A stretch of 64,000 bases of DNA from Chamaecyparis obtusa (lineage: Eukaryota > Streptophyta > Pinopsida > Cupressales > Cupressaceae), in NCBI GenBank assembly GCA_027943335.1, contig BSBK01002082.1, positions 811,001 through 875,000 of the forward strand. The letters are read 5' to 3'. A model generated the notes under the pieces. That model ran no database searches. It had not been told where the DNA came from and saw only the letters and a list, made by a program, of their open reading frames with translations. The position numbers and the translations under genes are program-made. Below, piece after piece: positions 49,596 through 62,604 of this stretch; position 1 is the stretch's first letter; each line of letters opens with the position of its first letter.

Positions 49596-50590
49596 ATTGC
49601 CTTTCTTGGAATGTGAGGGGCTTGAACAACTCCCTTAAACAAAATGCTATCAAACATTACATTTTTGATCTCAAGCTTGATGTTCTACTCTTACAAGAGG
49701 TTAAGATGTCTGCTAGTAATTTCGCTACCTTGGAGCCCAATCTTTAGCCGGGTGCTGCTTTCCTCTACTCTAAATCTATGGGTGTGTCCTATGGTATTTC
49801 TACACTCTGGAACCCCAATAAGATAACTGCTCAGCTGGATTCTTCTTCCCCTAAATTTCTTGCTATCACCTTCAAGAAGAATGGAATTGAATGGATCACT
49901 TTTAATATTTATGCTCCTAATACCCAATTTGGTAGAGCTTCCTTGTGGGTTGATCTTGGTCATTGGCTGGATCAGGACTGTTCTGTGAATTTTCTACTAG
50001 AAGGTGACTTTAACACCCCCCTTTATCCCTTGGAAAAGTGTGGTGGACTAATGGATTATTCGAATAGCATGGGGGAGCTGGTTTATTTTATCTCTTCCAC
50101 AGGACTTCTTGACATCACTCTGAAGGGGAACCCCTTCACCTAGACCAATAATAGGAAGGGTAGCCACCTCATCCAGGTGAGGCTAGATCAGGTATTGGCC
50201 ACCTCTTCATGGAATATTTTCCTGAACTCTTCCTTGTCTTCCCTCCCTAGAACTATATCGGATCGTAACCCCCTCCTTCTCTATTGGCATGACGCACCTA
50301 AAGTCAGCCTGACCCCCTTCAGATTTGAAATTATGTGGTGTTCTCACCCATTCTTTAGAGATCAAGTGAAATTATGGTGGAAGACTAATATCAGGGGTAC
50401 TGCAATGTTCAGAATAGCCCAAATGCTTGAAATTATCAGAAGGGAGGTTAAAGGATGGAGCAAACATAATTTTGGAGACTTTCACAAAGAGAAAATGGAA
50501 CTATTTGAAACCTTAGATTCCATCCAGGCCCAATTGGCTTCTGGAAGCTACCCACCCCAAATTCAGGTGGAGAAGGAGTTGACTAAACAT
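49592..50590 (+). pseudogene. LINE ORF2, endonuclease domain, cut by a gypsy insertion
   Basis: The APE-type endonuclease nicks the target for target-primed reverse transcription. It starts at ATG 49592 with CLSWNVRGLNNSLKQNAI, then DVLLLQEVKM (catalytic Glu), FNIYAPN, FLLEGDFNTPL (Asn/Asp block), GNPFT and VRLDQVLA, then TISDRNP, where the usual catalytic SDH has His changed to Arg. TAG stops occur at about 49746 and 50141. The frame ends abruptly at 50590, where the third gypsy LTR begins, so reverse transcriptase is displaced beyond the window. Target bases at the junction are AACAT (50586-50590). Confidence 0.88.
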
Positions 50591-51872
50591 TGTGTGTGTG
50601 AATTTTGTACCTAGTTGTAGACACAACACTTCAGTAAAACATTAGAGGTTAGCCAAAAACCAAAATCGTGCAATGAAATGAAAACTAAAGTAACTAGGTG
50701 ATTTACTGCCTTCTAGTAGGTGTGAGTATGATACTCTCAAATCAAATAGAGACCATGACAATGCAACACCTAAACGAAGGATTTGAATGCAAAGAATGAA
50801 AGATTATGGATGCAGATTAAGCTATATTTTTGGATTTTCTGTGCAATAATATGGAAATTGTATGAAATTAATCTATGAATGAAATTGGAATGCAGATTTG
50901 ATCTAAAAATTCTATGAATGAGTATAAAACTATGAATGAGAAACTATGAATATGAAGCTAAATGATCAACTATGAAAGATCTCACAAATCACCTATCGCA
51001 AATGTTCAATCCTTCAATCGCCAATTCGCCAGAGTAATTGTGAAAATTTGAGTGTTGTGTAATTATGAAAAGTTGAGCCTTGGTTTTATAGAAATCCAGG
51101 GCTTTGAGAATGCAAGAGAAAAGCCATAAATCACTCTTGATAAACTCAGGTTGATTTTTGAGTTATCAAGAAATCAGAGATAATTAACTCAAAATCACGC
51201 AAAAGCATGCAAGAACAACTTTTTAACTCAAATCAGAAGTTTAGATCAGCTTTGAACTCAAAATAGAATATTGAGTTTCCAAAAGTTAACAACTTGCATT
51301 GATTTCTTGATTTTGAGTTTAACTGCTCTTTGAATGTGCACAATTAATTATGAATTAATTAAATAAATAAAGTGATTTATTCTCAACTTAACTGATTTTT
51401 GAATTAAAACAATTGATTTATGGGTTAATCAATTATTAAATCAAACTTTATTCTAAAATTATATTATTAAAAATTGACAATTGAATTTAATTAATTAAAT
51501 AGGAATTTAATCAATTAGTCATAAGATTTTTTATTTATTGTCAAAATTAAATAATACAATTTAGGAATAATTTAATTAAATGTAATTAAATAATTAAGTG
51601 GCAATATTAAATCTGATTAATTAAATATTTAGAATATTCAATTAATCAAATTTTAGGATAAATAAGATTTATCACCAAATAATAATTAAATTAAGAATAA
51701 TTAGGATAAATAGGAATATTACTAGGAATATTCCCCAATGTAGAATTTAGGATAATCAATTAGGATTTGATAATGTGCAGATGTGCTTTAGGTTAGGACT
51801 TTTATGTCGATTTCATTTGATTTGAAGATGTAGGAGGTTAATGAACCTATAGCCCATTTTTGGGGTATTACA
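50591..51872 (-). repeat. 3' LTR of the second Tat element
   Basis: Begins TGTGTGTGTGAATTTTG and ends GGGGTATTACA on the plus strand, aligning with 4351-5580. It is about 50 bases longer and clearly diverged from both LTRs of the first element. The polypurine tract (AAAGAGGGGAAAAA on the minus strand) follows at 51873. Confidence 0.95.
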
Positions 51873-51892
51873 TTTTTCCCCTCTTTGAATCA

Positions 51893-54279
51893 CTATGCAA
51901 AGCGTAGTGGTTCAAAGTTTAGTTTGTCTATGATAAATATGTATGAGACTGATTTGAAAGATTTGAAAGATTAACTTATTCCGAGATAGAAACCGATAGA
52001 AAGATTGGAAAAAGAGATACCGACCCAGGCCTCGAATGACCAGGAATCAAGATGATGCTAGCTATATCAAGAATGAACTGGTGATTACGAAGAAGTGTCA
52101 AAACACTTGATTTTGAACCTTATGATTGTGAAGAAGTGAGTGACCGATTTCAGACCTCAATGTCCTTGTATGAATCATATTGGTATCACATCCTAAACCC
52201 ATCAGTTACGAAGAACCAAGGAAATAACACTAATGAACTGATGGTTACGAAAAATTGATACAGTTTACAAGATAGATTTAGGATACCAAATTGATATGGA
52301 TCTTGGTGAATCTGATATGCCCCAAGCGATGATAGATTTTCCCCAAGCGACAAGGACTTTAGATGAATCAGCAAATAGATATGGTTTTTGTCTTGATTAC
52401 TGAGGAAAGATTGATTATATATTTAGATTACAGACTTTGAATGATGTGCAATACCATGCCCCCTTCGGGATAAAAATTGAAATCTGACAAGAAAAGTCAG
52501 TGTTGTAGTTTTAGAACCATGTTAATTTATTTGAGGAGTGGTTATACACATCTGAGAATGCGTTCTGCATCGTTTGGAGATCCTGGAGACCAATTTTGAC
52601 TAGGTTGGACCATGAGTTGATCATGGTGGACCAAGTTGAAATTTTGATAGTTTGATGTAAGATAATCAGCTAAGTTGAATTCTAGATTTTTGTGATGATT
52701 GAAGGTTGATTATGCAAGTAGTTAATAATATGAACGATCTCAAATTTTGATTTTGATACTAAAAAAGGATTCTACTTGTTGTTTCGTTAGAGGAACCTTC
52801 GTATGAGATTCAGCTCGTGCATTAAGATGTCTAGCATTTTTGTTTTTGAAGAATCATTTAAGTGTTCAAGCAATTTGTGAGATCATGCAAAGTGCAAAAT
52901 GCAAAATGACATGCAAAATGAAATGCAAACCTAGGACCTAGGACCTAGTCACTAATCATGTGTCAATTTTTTATCATCATTGAACTTTTTAGGTAACCAG
53001 ATAAATCAATACAACATCCACTAGTCATGAAACTATAGACATATGAATATTGATTTGTATGTGCAAGAATCAATACAACACCCATTGGCTAGACAACCAT
53101 GGACATATGAATATTGATTTTGTTTTCAGAATGTTGGATTAGATATAAGCACCAAGGCACAAATGCCAGGATGACCTAAATATCATGTCCATTATGATAT
53201 AGAAATTTGTATAAGCATCAAAACATAAATGTTGTGATGACCAGAATACACCTTGCATTCAAACACATCAAACAGTCAAGAGATCAGTCTAAATCCAGTG
53301 TGAATTACCCGTAGTGACCCTTTATCATTCACATCCTTAGGCAAGATCACGTTTCACAATAGGAGAAAGAAATCACTCAAAAAGACAATAGTTAGATCAA
53401 AATTCCTTGAATTTTTTGAGTATCAATGGTCGAGGTACGCATGGCCATCCAATTCAAGATAGAGGCTCTTACAATCGGATACCATTTCAATCTAGAATTT
53501 CCAAAGTTGTTGGATTGTCACATACAAGCAGAAGACAAAGAAAAGATTATGCCCCTAGTCATCACTCCCTAAATCCTATAAAGGACATCATCGAAGAGCT
53601 CGAAGGGACACAATATGCAAAAATCTCAATGTGAATCAATAAGCATACAAGGAGATAAAAGCATGTAAAAGCATAGATTGTTTTCAGTTTGATGTTTGAT
53701 TGTGTTGTTGTAGATGCAAAATCCTTTTTGGAGAGGAGAAAGACTGACTGACTCAAATGAAGCTTCAAAGGACTCTGACTAGATATGACTCATCTAAGAT
53801 ACACTTGAGGCTAGAGGATATGACATTGATTGCCCCAAAGTGTTAAGCATTGATAGGATACAGACGCTTGAGCTAATTGGTGTACAGACCGACTTATTGA
53901 AAATAGGAATGCAGAAACAAACCGGGAGATATGTACAAACTAAAGCAAGATGGAAAGCTAGGAAAGACCAAGATTGCACTGATAGATGGAGCATTTTGAA
54001 ACAAGTGGCACCCATTTTCTAGGTTTTCACCATCTTGGCAAAGATTCTATTTTTGCTACCAAGGTGCCTGTTTCCAGGTTTTCACCAAGGCACTTTTTCT
54101 TTTTCTCATTTTTTTGTATTTTTCATTTTTCCAATTTTTTTGATATTTTTGGTATTTTTTACCTTTTTTGTGAATCATCAAGGAGCCCATTGCTAGGTTT
54201 TCACCAAGATATTCATTTTTTTAGGACTTTTTCAAATTTTTATAATTTTTTTAGGACATTTTACCATAGACTGAATGCC
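51893..54279. other. Spacer of the second Tat element with PMD cassette missing
   Basis: The left part aligns with 5601-6510 and the right part with 9625-11135 of the first element, joined near 52770 (AAAAAAGGATTC then TACTTGTTG). Everything from the TATA box through the last PMD exon is absent. The three GTTTTCACC repeats are present at 54005-54215. No gene. Confidence 0.85.
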
Positions 54280-55400
54280 TTAGGCATAGAATTTCTTCAA
54301 ATGGAGAATGTTGATTGGCTCTTGGAGCTGTTCTCCTTTAGTCATTGACATTTGATAGGCACTAGAGCCAAAAGTAGCAGTGATTACAATGGGACCCAGC
54401 CAGTTGGGTTCAAACTTCCCCTTGTGCTCTCTATGTGATTGATTTTTAGGATTCTCCCTCAAGACTAGATCACCAACCTAAAATTCTCTGTGTTTGACTT
54501 TCTTGTTGTAGCCTCTAGACATTCTCTTCTAATATACTCTAAGATGATCATATGTTGCTTGTCTACGCTCATATAGTAGTTCAAGTTCTTGCAACCTAGA
54601 CACTTTGTAGTCATCATCAGTTACTAGACCATACATTCTGATTCTTAGTGATGGGATTTCAACCTCAATAGGCAGTACTGCTTTAGACCCATAAAATAAA
54701 GTAAATGGTGTAGCCCCAGTGGGCATTTTGATACTTGTTCTGTAGGCCCAGACAGCTGGATTGATCATGAGATGCCAGTCTCTTCCTATTTTATTAAACG
54801 TACAGTGCAAGATTTTCAATAGATTCTTATTAGAAGCCTCTACTTGTCCATTCTTTTGAGGATAGTAGATAGATGACCAATGTTGTGTAATCTTGAATTT
54901 GGCACATAGATCATCTAAGTCTTTGTTCTTGAATTGTCTGCCATTATCTATGACTATAGAATGTGGGATACCATACCGGCATATGATGTAGTTCAAGATG
55001 ACCATAGAGATTTTCTTTCTAGTTGCTTGTGTTAAAGGGACTACTTCTACCCATTTCATGAAATAATCTGTAGCTGCAATAATGTGAGTATGCCCATTAG
55101 AAGAATGAGGATGTATGGATCCTATATGATCAAATGCCCATTGGTAAAAAGGCCATTAAGTAGTGAAGGGAATTAGATCTCTCCTTGGAGCATGAATTAA
55201 GTTACCATGCACTTGGAACTTTTGACAGTTCTTTGCATACTTGATAGAATCTTTCTCCATTTCTAGCCAATAGTACCTAGCCCTAATAAGTTTTCATGCT
55301 AGTGTTAAACCGTTTGAGTGTGACCCACAAACACCATCATGGACTTCCTCTAACGTATGTTGAGACTCTTCCCATTCTAAACATCTAAGTAGCGTACCAT
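54280..55400 (-). pseudogene. pol: Integrase domain of pol, second Tat element
   Basis: The core retains IVIDNGRQFKNK (Asp) and NGQVEASNKN (Glu, intact here, unlike the first element), and the first Asp region ends in KWVEVVPLTQA. The C-terminal part has NPKNQSHREHKGKFEPNWLG and ends HLKKFYA. A stop separates the last 60 codons (54280-54462) from the core (54529-55059), and the zinc-binding part upstream (55060-55400) is broken by further stops. Confidence 0.9.
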
Positions 55401-55644
55401 CTAGACCTCATTTGTATAGATCGTGACCAATGATGACATGTCAGGAGGCATTGCAGATAAGGTATCTCTTTTCATGATGGTTAAAGGTATCAGGAATGAT
55501 TTGGTCTTTGAGATAAGAGAATAGGTTTGTATAGTGGGAGGAATCATGACCTACAATAGTGCAAATCATGTGGGTATCAGGGGAATCATATGCAGGATAA
55601 TATAGTGCTTCCACCAGGAACTTGTAGCGTAGCTCATGTTCAGG

Positions 55645-56090
55645 CTACTGCAATAAAGTAGATAGCGTTTCCATTGCATCAGCAGCCTTATTCTTTGTTC
55701 TAGGTATTTTCTCAAATGTGATTGATATGAAGTATTTCTTTAGATCATCTACCATTCTCTTGTATGGAACAAGCTTTTCATCCTTTGTTTGGTACACATC
55801 ATTGACTTGGTGTATCACAAGTTGGGAGTCTCCATGAATGTGTAATTTTGTTACTCTCCACTCAATTGCTATTTTCATACCATTTAAAAGGGCCTCATAT
55901 TCAGCAATATTATTTGTACAAGGAAATTTAATTCTAAATGCCTTAGGAATGGAGTATCCTTGAGGAGTGATAAACAAGATACCTGCTCCTGATCCATTCT
56001 ATGTATAGGAGCCATCAAAGAACAATTGCCATTCTCTAGAAGAAAGATTCATGATAGAGGAATCTGGAAATTCCATTTGCTTTGGTGTGT
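55645..56090 (-). pseudogene. pol: Second (archaeal-type) RNase H, second Tat element
   Basis: LFFDGSYT (Asp), NNIAEYEALLNGMKIAIEW (Glu), LHIHGDSQLVI (Asp) and NKAADAMETL (Asp), so all four acidic residues are kept here, whereas the first element has Asn at the last one. A TAG lies between SYT and the next block, at a codon where Trp is plausible. Confidence 0.88.
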
Positions 56091-57542
56091 CATCAAACAA
56101 AGGTGCATTTGCTAATTGATCAACAATAACTTGGCCTTTAATAGCTTTTCTTTCAATAAATACAATGTCAAATTCACTTAAGAGCATGACCCATTTGGCT
56201 AATCTACCCGTGAGGGAAGCTTTGGTTAGTAGGTACTTTAGTGGATCAATCTTAGCTACTAAATGTGTGGTATGAGCCAATATATAATGTCTCAATTTCT
56301 ATAACACAAAGATCATAGCTAGACAAGCCTTTTCAATCATAGAATAGTTCTTTTCATATGCCACCAATGTTCTACTGATATAGTATATAGCTCTTTCCTT
56401 CTTGTTCTCATCATGTTGTGTAAGCAATGCCCCCAGTGATGTATCTGTAGTGGAGACATATAAGATCAAAGGCTTCCTTTGAATAGGAGGCATCAAGATA
56501 GGAGGATTTGATAGATACTTCTTGCTATGATCAAAATTATTTTCACATTCCTCACTCCATGCAAAGGTCACACCTTTATGTAATGTCTTTATAAAAGGCT
56601 GTGATATGTCTGCTAGCTGAGATATGAAGCATCTGATAGACTGAACTCTCCCCTACAATGTTCTCATTTGACTAATATTCTTGGGAGTCTGCATCTCCAT
56701 GATAGCTTTAACTTTAGTTGGATTAACTTCAATCCCTTTCTTTGAAACAATGTAGCCTAAAAGCTTTCCAGAAGTTACACCAAAAGCACACTTCTTAGGA
56801 TTCAGTCTGAGACTAAATTTTTCCATTTTGTCTAGTATCTTGCTCAAGTCATTTAGATGTTCATCTCTAATCATAGATTTTGCTAAAGTATCATCAACAT
56901 AATCCTCCATAGTTCAGTGCATCATGTCATGAAAAATAGAAGTCATAGCTCTCTGATATGTAGCACCAGCATTCTTTAGCCCAAATGGCATGACATTCCA
57001 GAAAAAGGTACCCCATGCACATGTGAAAGCAGTTTCTATTGATCCTCTGGAGCAATTTTTATTTGATTATATGCAGAAAAACCATCCATCAAAGAATACA
57101 TCTCAAAGCCTTCAGTCATGTCCACTATCATATCAATGTCAGGTAATGGAAAATCATCCTTAGGGCATGCTTTGTTCACATCTCTGAAATCTGTGCACAC
57201 TCTTGTAGATTTGTCTGGTTTAGAAATAGGTACAATATTAGAGATCCATTCAATGTAATCAATAACTCAGATAAATCTGGCTTTTAGGAGCTTCTCTAAT
57301 TCAGCTTTTACCAAGAGTGCAACATGTGGATGCATCTTTCTCAATTTTTGCTTAACATGTTTAACATTTGGAGCTATAGATAAATGGTGCATTATAAGAT
57401 CAAGATCCAACCCTAGCATATCTGAGTATTTCCATGCAAAGTTGATCTTCTTCTCTGTTAGGAATGTTGTAAATTTTTTCTTCTCTTCTTCTGATAAAGA
57501 TTGTGCTACATGGATCAATTGTGGTTCCTCTGTTGTTCCCAA
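56091..57542 (-). pseudogene. pol: Reverse transcriptase and first RNase H, second Tat element
   Basis: The catalytic box EDYVDDTLAKS is near 56880-56910, and the flanking RNase H reads LYVSTTDTSLGALL, RAIYYISRTLV and MRHYILAHTTHL. The N-terminal part (57267-57542) reads LDLDLIMHHLSIAPN and LRKMHPHVALLVKAEL. A one-base deletion near 57031 relative to the first element shifts the frame between the TFxWNVMPFG block and the upstream half, and several stops follow, so it is inactive. Confidence 0.9.
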
Positions 57543-57584
57543 ATTAATGGATTGAGTGGGCTGAATTAGAACTAGAGATCTATC

Positions 57585-59279
57585 CTATAAATGACTCAGA
57601 AGGACATCAAATATCTCATCCTTAGGTGCCTCATAGAGGTTTTCACCTTTAGACACGTCTTTTATTTTTACTTTTGTAGGTTTTGAGACTGCCACAAAGT
57701 AGTTTTCACCCTCAGAACTCCTTTTCTTTTTATTCTTATTCTTATTTTTCTGACTAAGATACTTGATGTTCGACTCCGTCATGCTAACACTCAGTTCATT
57801 GATGGAAGTCCTCATAGGCTCAACTGCATTGAGGTAGCAAGCAAGGGCATAGTCATTGGGAAAGGTATAAATACCTTGGTTAAAGTTGGTGGACGTTATG
57901 TCAAGAAGGTCAGGGCATTGGATAGTCAAAGTGGTGAAAGATTGGGAAAGGGTGTTTATGGATATGGATCTATCATCATTGGTCCTAACCTGACGCTCGA
58001 GTTTAAAGGTGATATTACAACTTAAGACATTCAATTTGTGAATAGGCTCAATGTCATTATGGAAATCCACTTCAGCCATCGGTGGATCAGACTTGATAAG
58101 TTCATCATTTCACCCTAGACTTACATTGGGTTTAGGTGCATATTGGTGAATAACATCAACATGCTTTTCTGTAATAAGTTCATCAAGTTCTGGAATGACT
58201 CCCCATTCATAGTCATTTGATTCATCTTCTATTTCTTCATCTAGACCTCTAGGAAATCTAAGAACATGAGTAAAGTTAGGATTAATACCCCAAGAAGGGT
58301 TTCCCTTAGATTCCTTTTTGAATTCATACTCGTGGAAATCTATCTCAGAATAACTACCACCTTCCTCTTTTTGATTGCCTTCAAGATTAGCTGGTTCTTA
58401 TGTTGCAACTATCTTTTTCTCTATAGTAGGTTCTTGTGTTTCTACTACATTAATTCTTTTTATTGGATCATCTTTAGCTTCAAGGAGGTCTTTTATTTCT
58501 TTAGGCAAACACTCATATGGAATGAGATCTTCAGTGGTATCTGAATAATCACTATCAGATTGTTCTATTGTTTCTCTCATTAGTTGATTTGCTATGGAGG
58601 GCTCAACCTGTTCTAAAACATGCGGGGAGTTCTTGCTAAGATAGAAAGGCTTCTTCATGTATCCTAGACCTGTTGTATTCTTGTTTTCTTGGCCATGATG
58701 ATCAAGAGGTGACATAAGACCTTTACCCTATAGTCCTAGAGGTCCTTTTCCTTTATATCCCATTTTTGTGATCAATTTGTCCCCTGGGCCATATGACTTA
58801 GAAGGGATATTCAGTATTTTAGCATCACATCTTTGAACCACTTGAGATTTAGGTTCATCTTTGTATAGCCATGTAAGCACAACTTCATCTTCTTCAAACT
58901 CCTATTTAGATACTTGTTCTGCAACAAAATTTCCTTTATATGCTTCCAGAGGTTCTTTAGACTCCTTTTTAGACTATTTTAGAGTTTGTCCATAAGACTT
59001 AGGAGAGATAGGGAGAGATGTCAAAGATAAGACTGGCTCTATAGTATATTCTCCCATACCATTTTCTTTGATTTTAACCTCTTTAGCAATGTCTTCCATC
59101 TTGGATGTGGATGCTACATCTGTTTTCTTAGTGGAAGATTCTCTATTATCGGGAATAAATTTATCAGCATTCTCTTCCAAGGTATTGCAAGTTGTATATA
59201 GATCAGCTAGAATCATCACCTCTACTCCTTCATAAGGAAATTTCAAATACTGATGGTATCTAGAGGGAATGGCTTTCAT
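57585..59279 (-). pseudogene. pol: Protease-RT linker with G-patch-like motif, second Tat element
   Basis: Counterpart of 14274-16116. A Lys-rich KNKNKNKKKRSSEGEN segment lies near 57710-57760, an acidic central part follows, and the G-patch-like KMGYKGKGPLGL, then GKGLMSPLDHHGQ and NKNTTGLGY, lies near 58670-58780. A stop lies inside the motif (58727). The start of the stretch, MKAIPSRYHQYLKFPYEG at 59279, is conserved with 16116 of the first element. Confidence 0.75.
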
Positions 59280-59288
59280 TTCATGTAT

Positions 59289-59657
59289 CTAGGGTCTCCC
59301 TAGAAGGATATTGTAGGCCAAAGGTAAATCAAGAACTTGACATATAGTATCTCTGATGATAGGACCTGCTCTGATAGGTAAGACAATAGTTCCTTTAGAA
59401 GATCTTTCTTGCTCATCATATGCTTTGATATTTATCTTCTTCCTGGGATCAATGGCCATTTCTGAAAATCCTAATTGTGTAATCAAGCTAAAAGAACAAA
59501 TGTTTAGACCAGTGCCCCCATCTATCAACACACATTTGACATGATGATTTTGGATCAAGACTTTAATATGCAAGGGCTGGTTATGCGGATGACTCAAGGA
59601 GTTATCATCTTCCTCTGAAAAGGAAATGTACTGTGGAGATGTAAGATGACCAACCAT
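59289..59657 (-). pseudogene. pol: Aspartic protease domain, second Tat element
   Basis: 122 open codons with VLIDGGTGLNICSFSLI at the active site, then ERSSKGTIVLPIRAGPII and CQVLDLPLAYNILLGRP. The last block is the usual gypsy protease C-terminus and is missing from the first element's copy, which has a small deletion there. Asp-Gly-Gly is shared by both copies. Confidence 0.9.
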
Positions 59658-59716
59658 AGTCTAGAATCTATCTAAATCAAGGTCATCAGGAACATTGGAT
59701 CCAAGTAGAGATTTTT

Positions 59717-61749
59717 CTAGAATGGCTCTATGAGCTGGAGATATCCGAAGCAACTCAAACATAGAGATTTTTGCATTTGTGTGCTGGATTTGTTGGACAA
59801 TACTATATGAAGTAGGCCTCGTATCTTTAGTATTTGAAGATTTAGATGTAGCCTTCTATTTAGAAGCAGATGAAAGATTGAAAGGCACCTTAGGGACATT
59901 AGATAATTTGGTATTTGTCCTTGTAGGTGTGCCTGAGCTTGTGATCGAGTAACTACATTAGCTGATTGATTATCTCTATCTCTTCTAATAATTGTGATGA
60001 CATTGCAATGCTCAGATAGGCATGGTTCAACCATATTGATAACAACATTATTTCCAGAGTAGGCATAATTGACTTTAGCACCCATATTAGGCTAAGAAGA
60101 AGAATCTTCTTTACCATGTTTAGGAAATGGTTATGTGAATGTTGTATGATCGTTATTACTCTTATGATTGTCAATTGTGATGTCACCATTATTAATTTTG
60201 TCTTGTATAATGTGCTTCAAGAGAACGCAGTTATTAGTCTTATGACCTTTATTGCGATGGAATTCACAGAAATCATTCTCTCTCCACCATTTTGGTTTAG
60301 GTTCTGGATCAAAGAATTTCATCTTAGGCAAGTAGATGATTTTGTTTGCCAATAGAGTTTTCATGGTAGATTCCAAGGATTCTCCAAGAGGAGTGAATTT
60401 GCGATTGGGATCTGTAGCCCAAGGTTTGTAATCAGACGACTTTTTGTTGGACTCTGTTGCTTTAGCTCTAAAAGCTTTGATGGCTTGGGTACCAATAGTC
60501 AAATTGAAATCAGGTGCCTTAGATGGGGCATGGATATTATCAACAATGCCATCTATGACAATGCCTTTATTCTTGTTCTAGTTTTTGTTCTTGTCTTTAG
60601 AACTAGATCCAGATTCATACTTGTCTTTTTGAAGTATGATGTCTCCTTTTTTCACAAGTACTTTCTCAAATTTGATTGCATTATCTACCATCTTGTCAAA
60701 AGATGTATGATTTTGCATTTGTAAAGGGTAGTTGATTTCTGGAACAAGATTGTTGATGAAGATTTCCAGCTTCTAAGTTTCTGAAATGGGTCTAGCATAT
60801 AGAGAAAATTTCTTCCTCCACCTCTTGAGAAATGTCAGGAATGGTTCTCCTGGATACTGTTTCAAATTGTAGATGTCGATCATGGTGACTGGATGTTGAA
60901 TATTGTAGGAGTATTATTGATAGAATAGTTTGATTAACTCCTGAAAATTTTTGATAGTAGGAGGCATTCGAGAGAACCAATGAATGGCTACTCCTCCTAG
61001 AGATTGAGGGAAAAGATGCATTAAGTAGGTTGATTCATGCATAAAATCCATAGATTGAGTACAGAATTCTCTGACATGATCTTGAGGGTCAGAGTTTCTA
61101 TCATACTTATCATATTTAGGCATCTCCACCTTTTAGGGAATGGCGGCATGTACAAGTCTTTATCAAATGGAAAAGGGCATAGAGCTTCCATGGAGAACTC
61201 CTTAGGTTCCTTTTCTTTTTTAAGTTTGTTAAATTTGACTTGCATGGCATGCATCTATTTCATCATAGCCATGATAGGAGTTTATTCCTCATGTGTAATG
61301 ATATCTTCCACATTAAACTTTGGAGGAAGTTTAGCTCCTTGATGAGCTAACTCTAGAAAGTATGCCTCTCTACCTTCCTTCAAGAAATGTTTCATCATTC
61401 TTTTGAAGTCATCATCATTTTGATATCGAACAATTTCAAAAGGTGTAGGTTCTTGATCCACACCATGTTGAGAATGGTGTCCTTGAGACCCATGTTGTGT
61501 CCCTCTGTGAGACATATTAGGAGTTTTAGGGCTCCCTGGATTAGATTAAGGAGGGGTTTGTTGATTACCTCCGTGAGTTGATGGAGGGGGGACGTAACCA
61601 GTTTTCAATCAAAAATTGCCAAGACCATCATCTTCATAAAGACTAGAATTGTAGAGTTTCTCAAGAGTGGGACCCTTGTGAATAGTCAAAGGTGTGGTGC
61701 CAATTGCTTCTCTAGATTTCTTGTGTGACAAAGCTCTAGTTTCCACCAT
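59717..61749 (-). pseudogene. gag: Gag of the second Tat element
   Basis: Starts at ATG 61747-61749. Capsid-like blocks are KYDRNSDPQDHVREFCTQS, RMPPTIKNFQELIKLFYQ and FPQSLGGVAIHWFSRMP, the latter uninterrupted here but carrying two stops in the first element. The zinc knuckle (FCEFHRNKGHKTNNC, C-x2-H-x4-H-x4-C) is intact at about 60215-60275. Frameshifts near 61130 and 60085 and several stops remain. Confidence 0.88.
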
Positions 61750-62604
61750 TAACCTTGAGTGAAGCAAAAGAATGAAATGAAGACAATTGAAGAATAGATT
61801 GATTCAAGAAGATCGAATGATGCAACCTTGTCAAGATTGAAGTGATTAAAGATTAGATCAGACGTAAATGAAGGATACTATGCAACAGTGGTGTGGGTAG
61901 ATGCCCAACAGGTGGTAGGCACAAGCTCACAACACTTAGTCATTTAGCAAGAAGACTAAATTTGAAGATAATGTTGACAAGGTTTTGACACAAGATGAAA
62001 AAGACTCAAATCGATAACCCAAAAGGCAAGATCAGACTCCAAGGCTCACTTGAGGAAAATGAATGAATTTGTTCTAGTTTTTTCTCTATTCCTAACATAG
62101 TGATTTGTTCAACAAATTATGGAAATAGGCTATAAAAACTGAGTTTCTGACAATTTTGACCACTTTCTAGCAATTTTTCTCAAACGACTTTCTACAGGAT
62201 CATATGACAGTGGGTATGCTATGGAACAACAATTGACAAAATCGTACAATAATTGCAAAACTTGCACGACAATTGATAGCAGATTTTTTTACTTTTGTTT
62301 TTGGTTGGTGGCAAAACTCGCACGACACTATACAAGCTATCATATGACAATAAAGGGGTTCTGAAATGACACTTTCCAAAACTTGTATGACTTTCTGACC
62401 TGATGGGATGACTTTTGACTCCAGAAAGGATTTTTTCTACAGATTTTGCAATTTTTGGCTTTTCAATTTCAGATTGTTCACAAATTTCTCTATCCAGGTT
62501 TGAAGATTATTCTGAGATCGTTCATTTTCGGTAGCCAAATAGATAAACAAGCATGCAAAACAACAAGCAAGTGATTCCAAGCATGTCTAAAAACAATGAA
62601 CAAG
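61750..62604 (-). other. 5' leader of the second Tat element, truncated
   Basis: Aligns with 18564-19430 of the first element. It contains the same motif series: ATCATATGACAGTGGGTATG (62199), ATCGTACAATAATTG (62241), CTTGCACGACAATTGATAG (62261) and ACTCGCACGACACTATA (62316). It ends at 62604, where the copia LTR begins. No gene. Confidence 0.85.

Larger units (their letters stand above)
50591..62604 (-). mobile_element. Second Tat-type gypsy element, PMD-less, cut by a copia element
   Basis: Same family as 4351-22091 (matching LTR, polypurine tract, gag, protease, linker, pol and leader), also on the minus strand. The 3' LTR is complete. At the other end the leader stops at 62604, where a copia LTR begins, so the 5' LTR is outside the window. 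The antisense PMD gene and its flanks (6510-9625 in the first element) are absent at a single junction near 52770. Insertion interrupts the LINE endonuclease at 50590. Confidence 0.92.
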
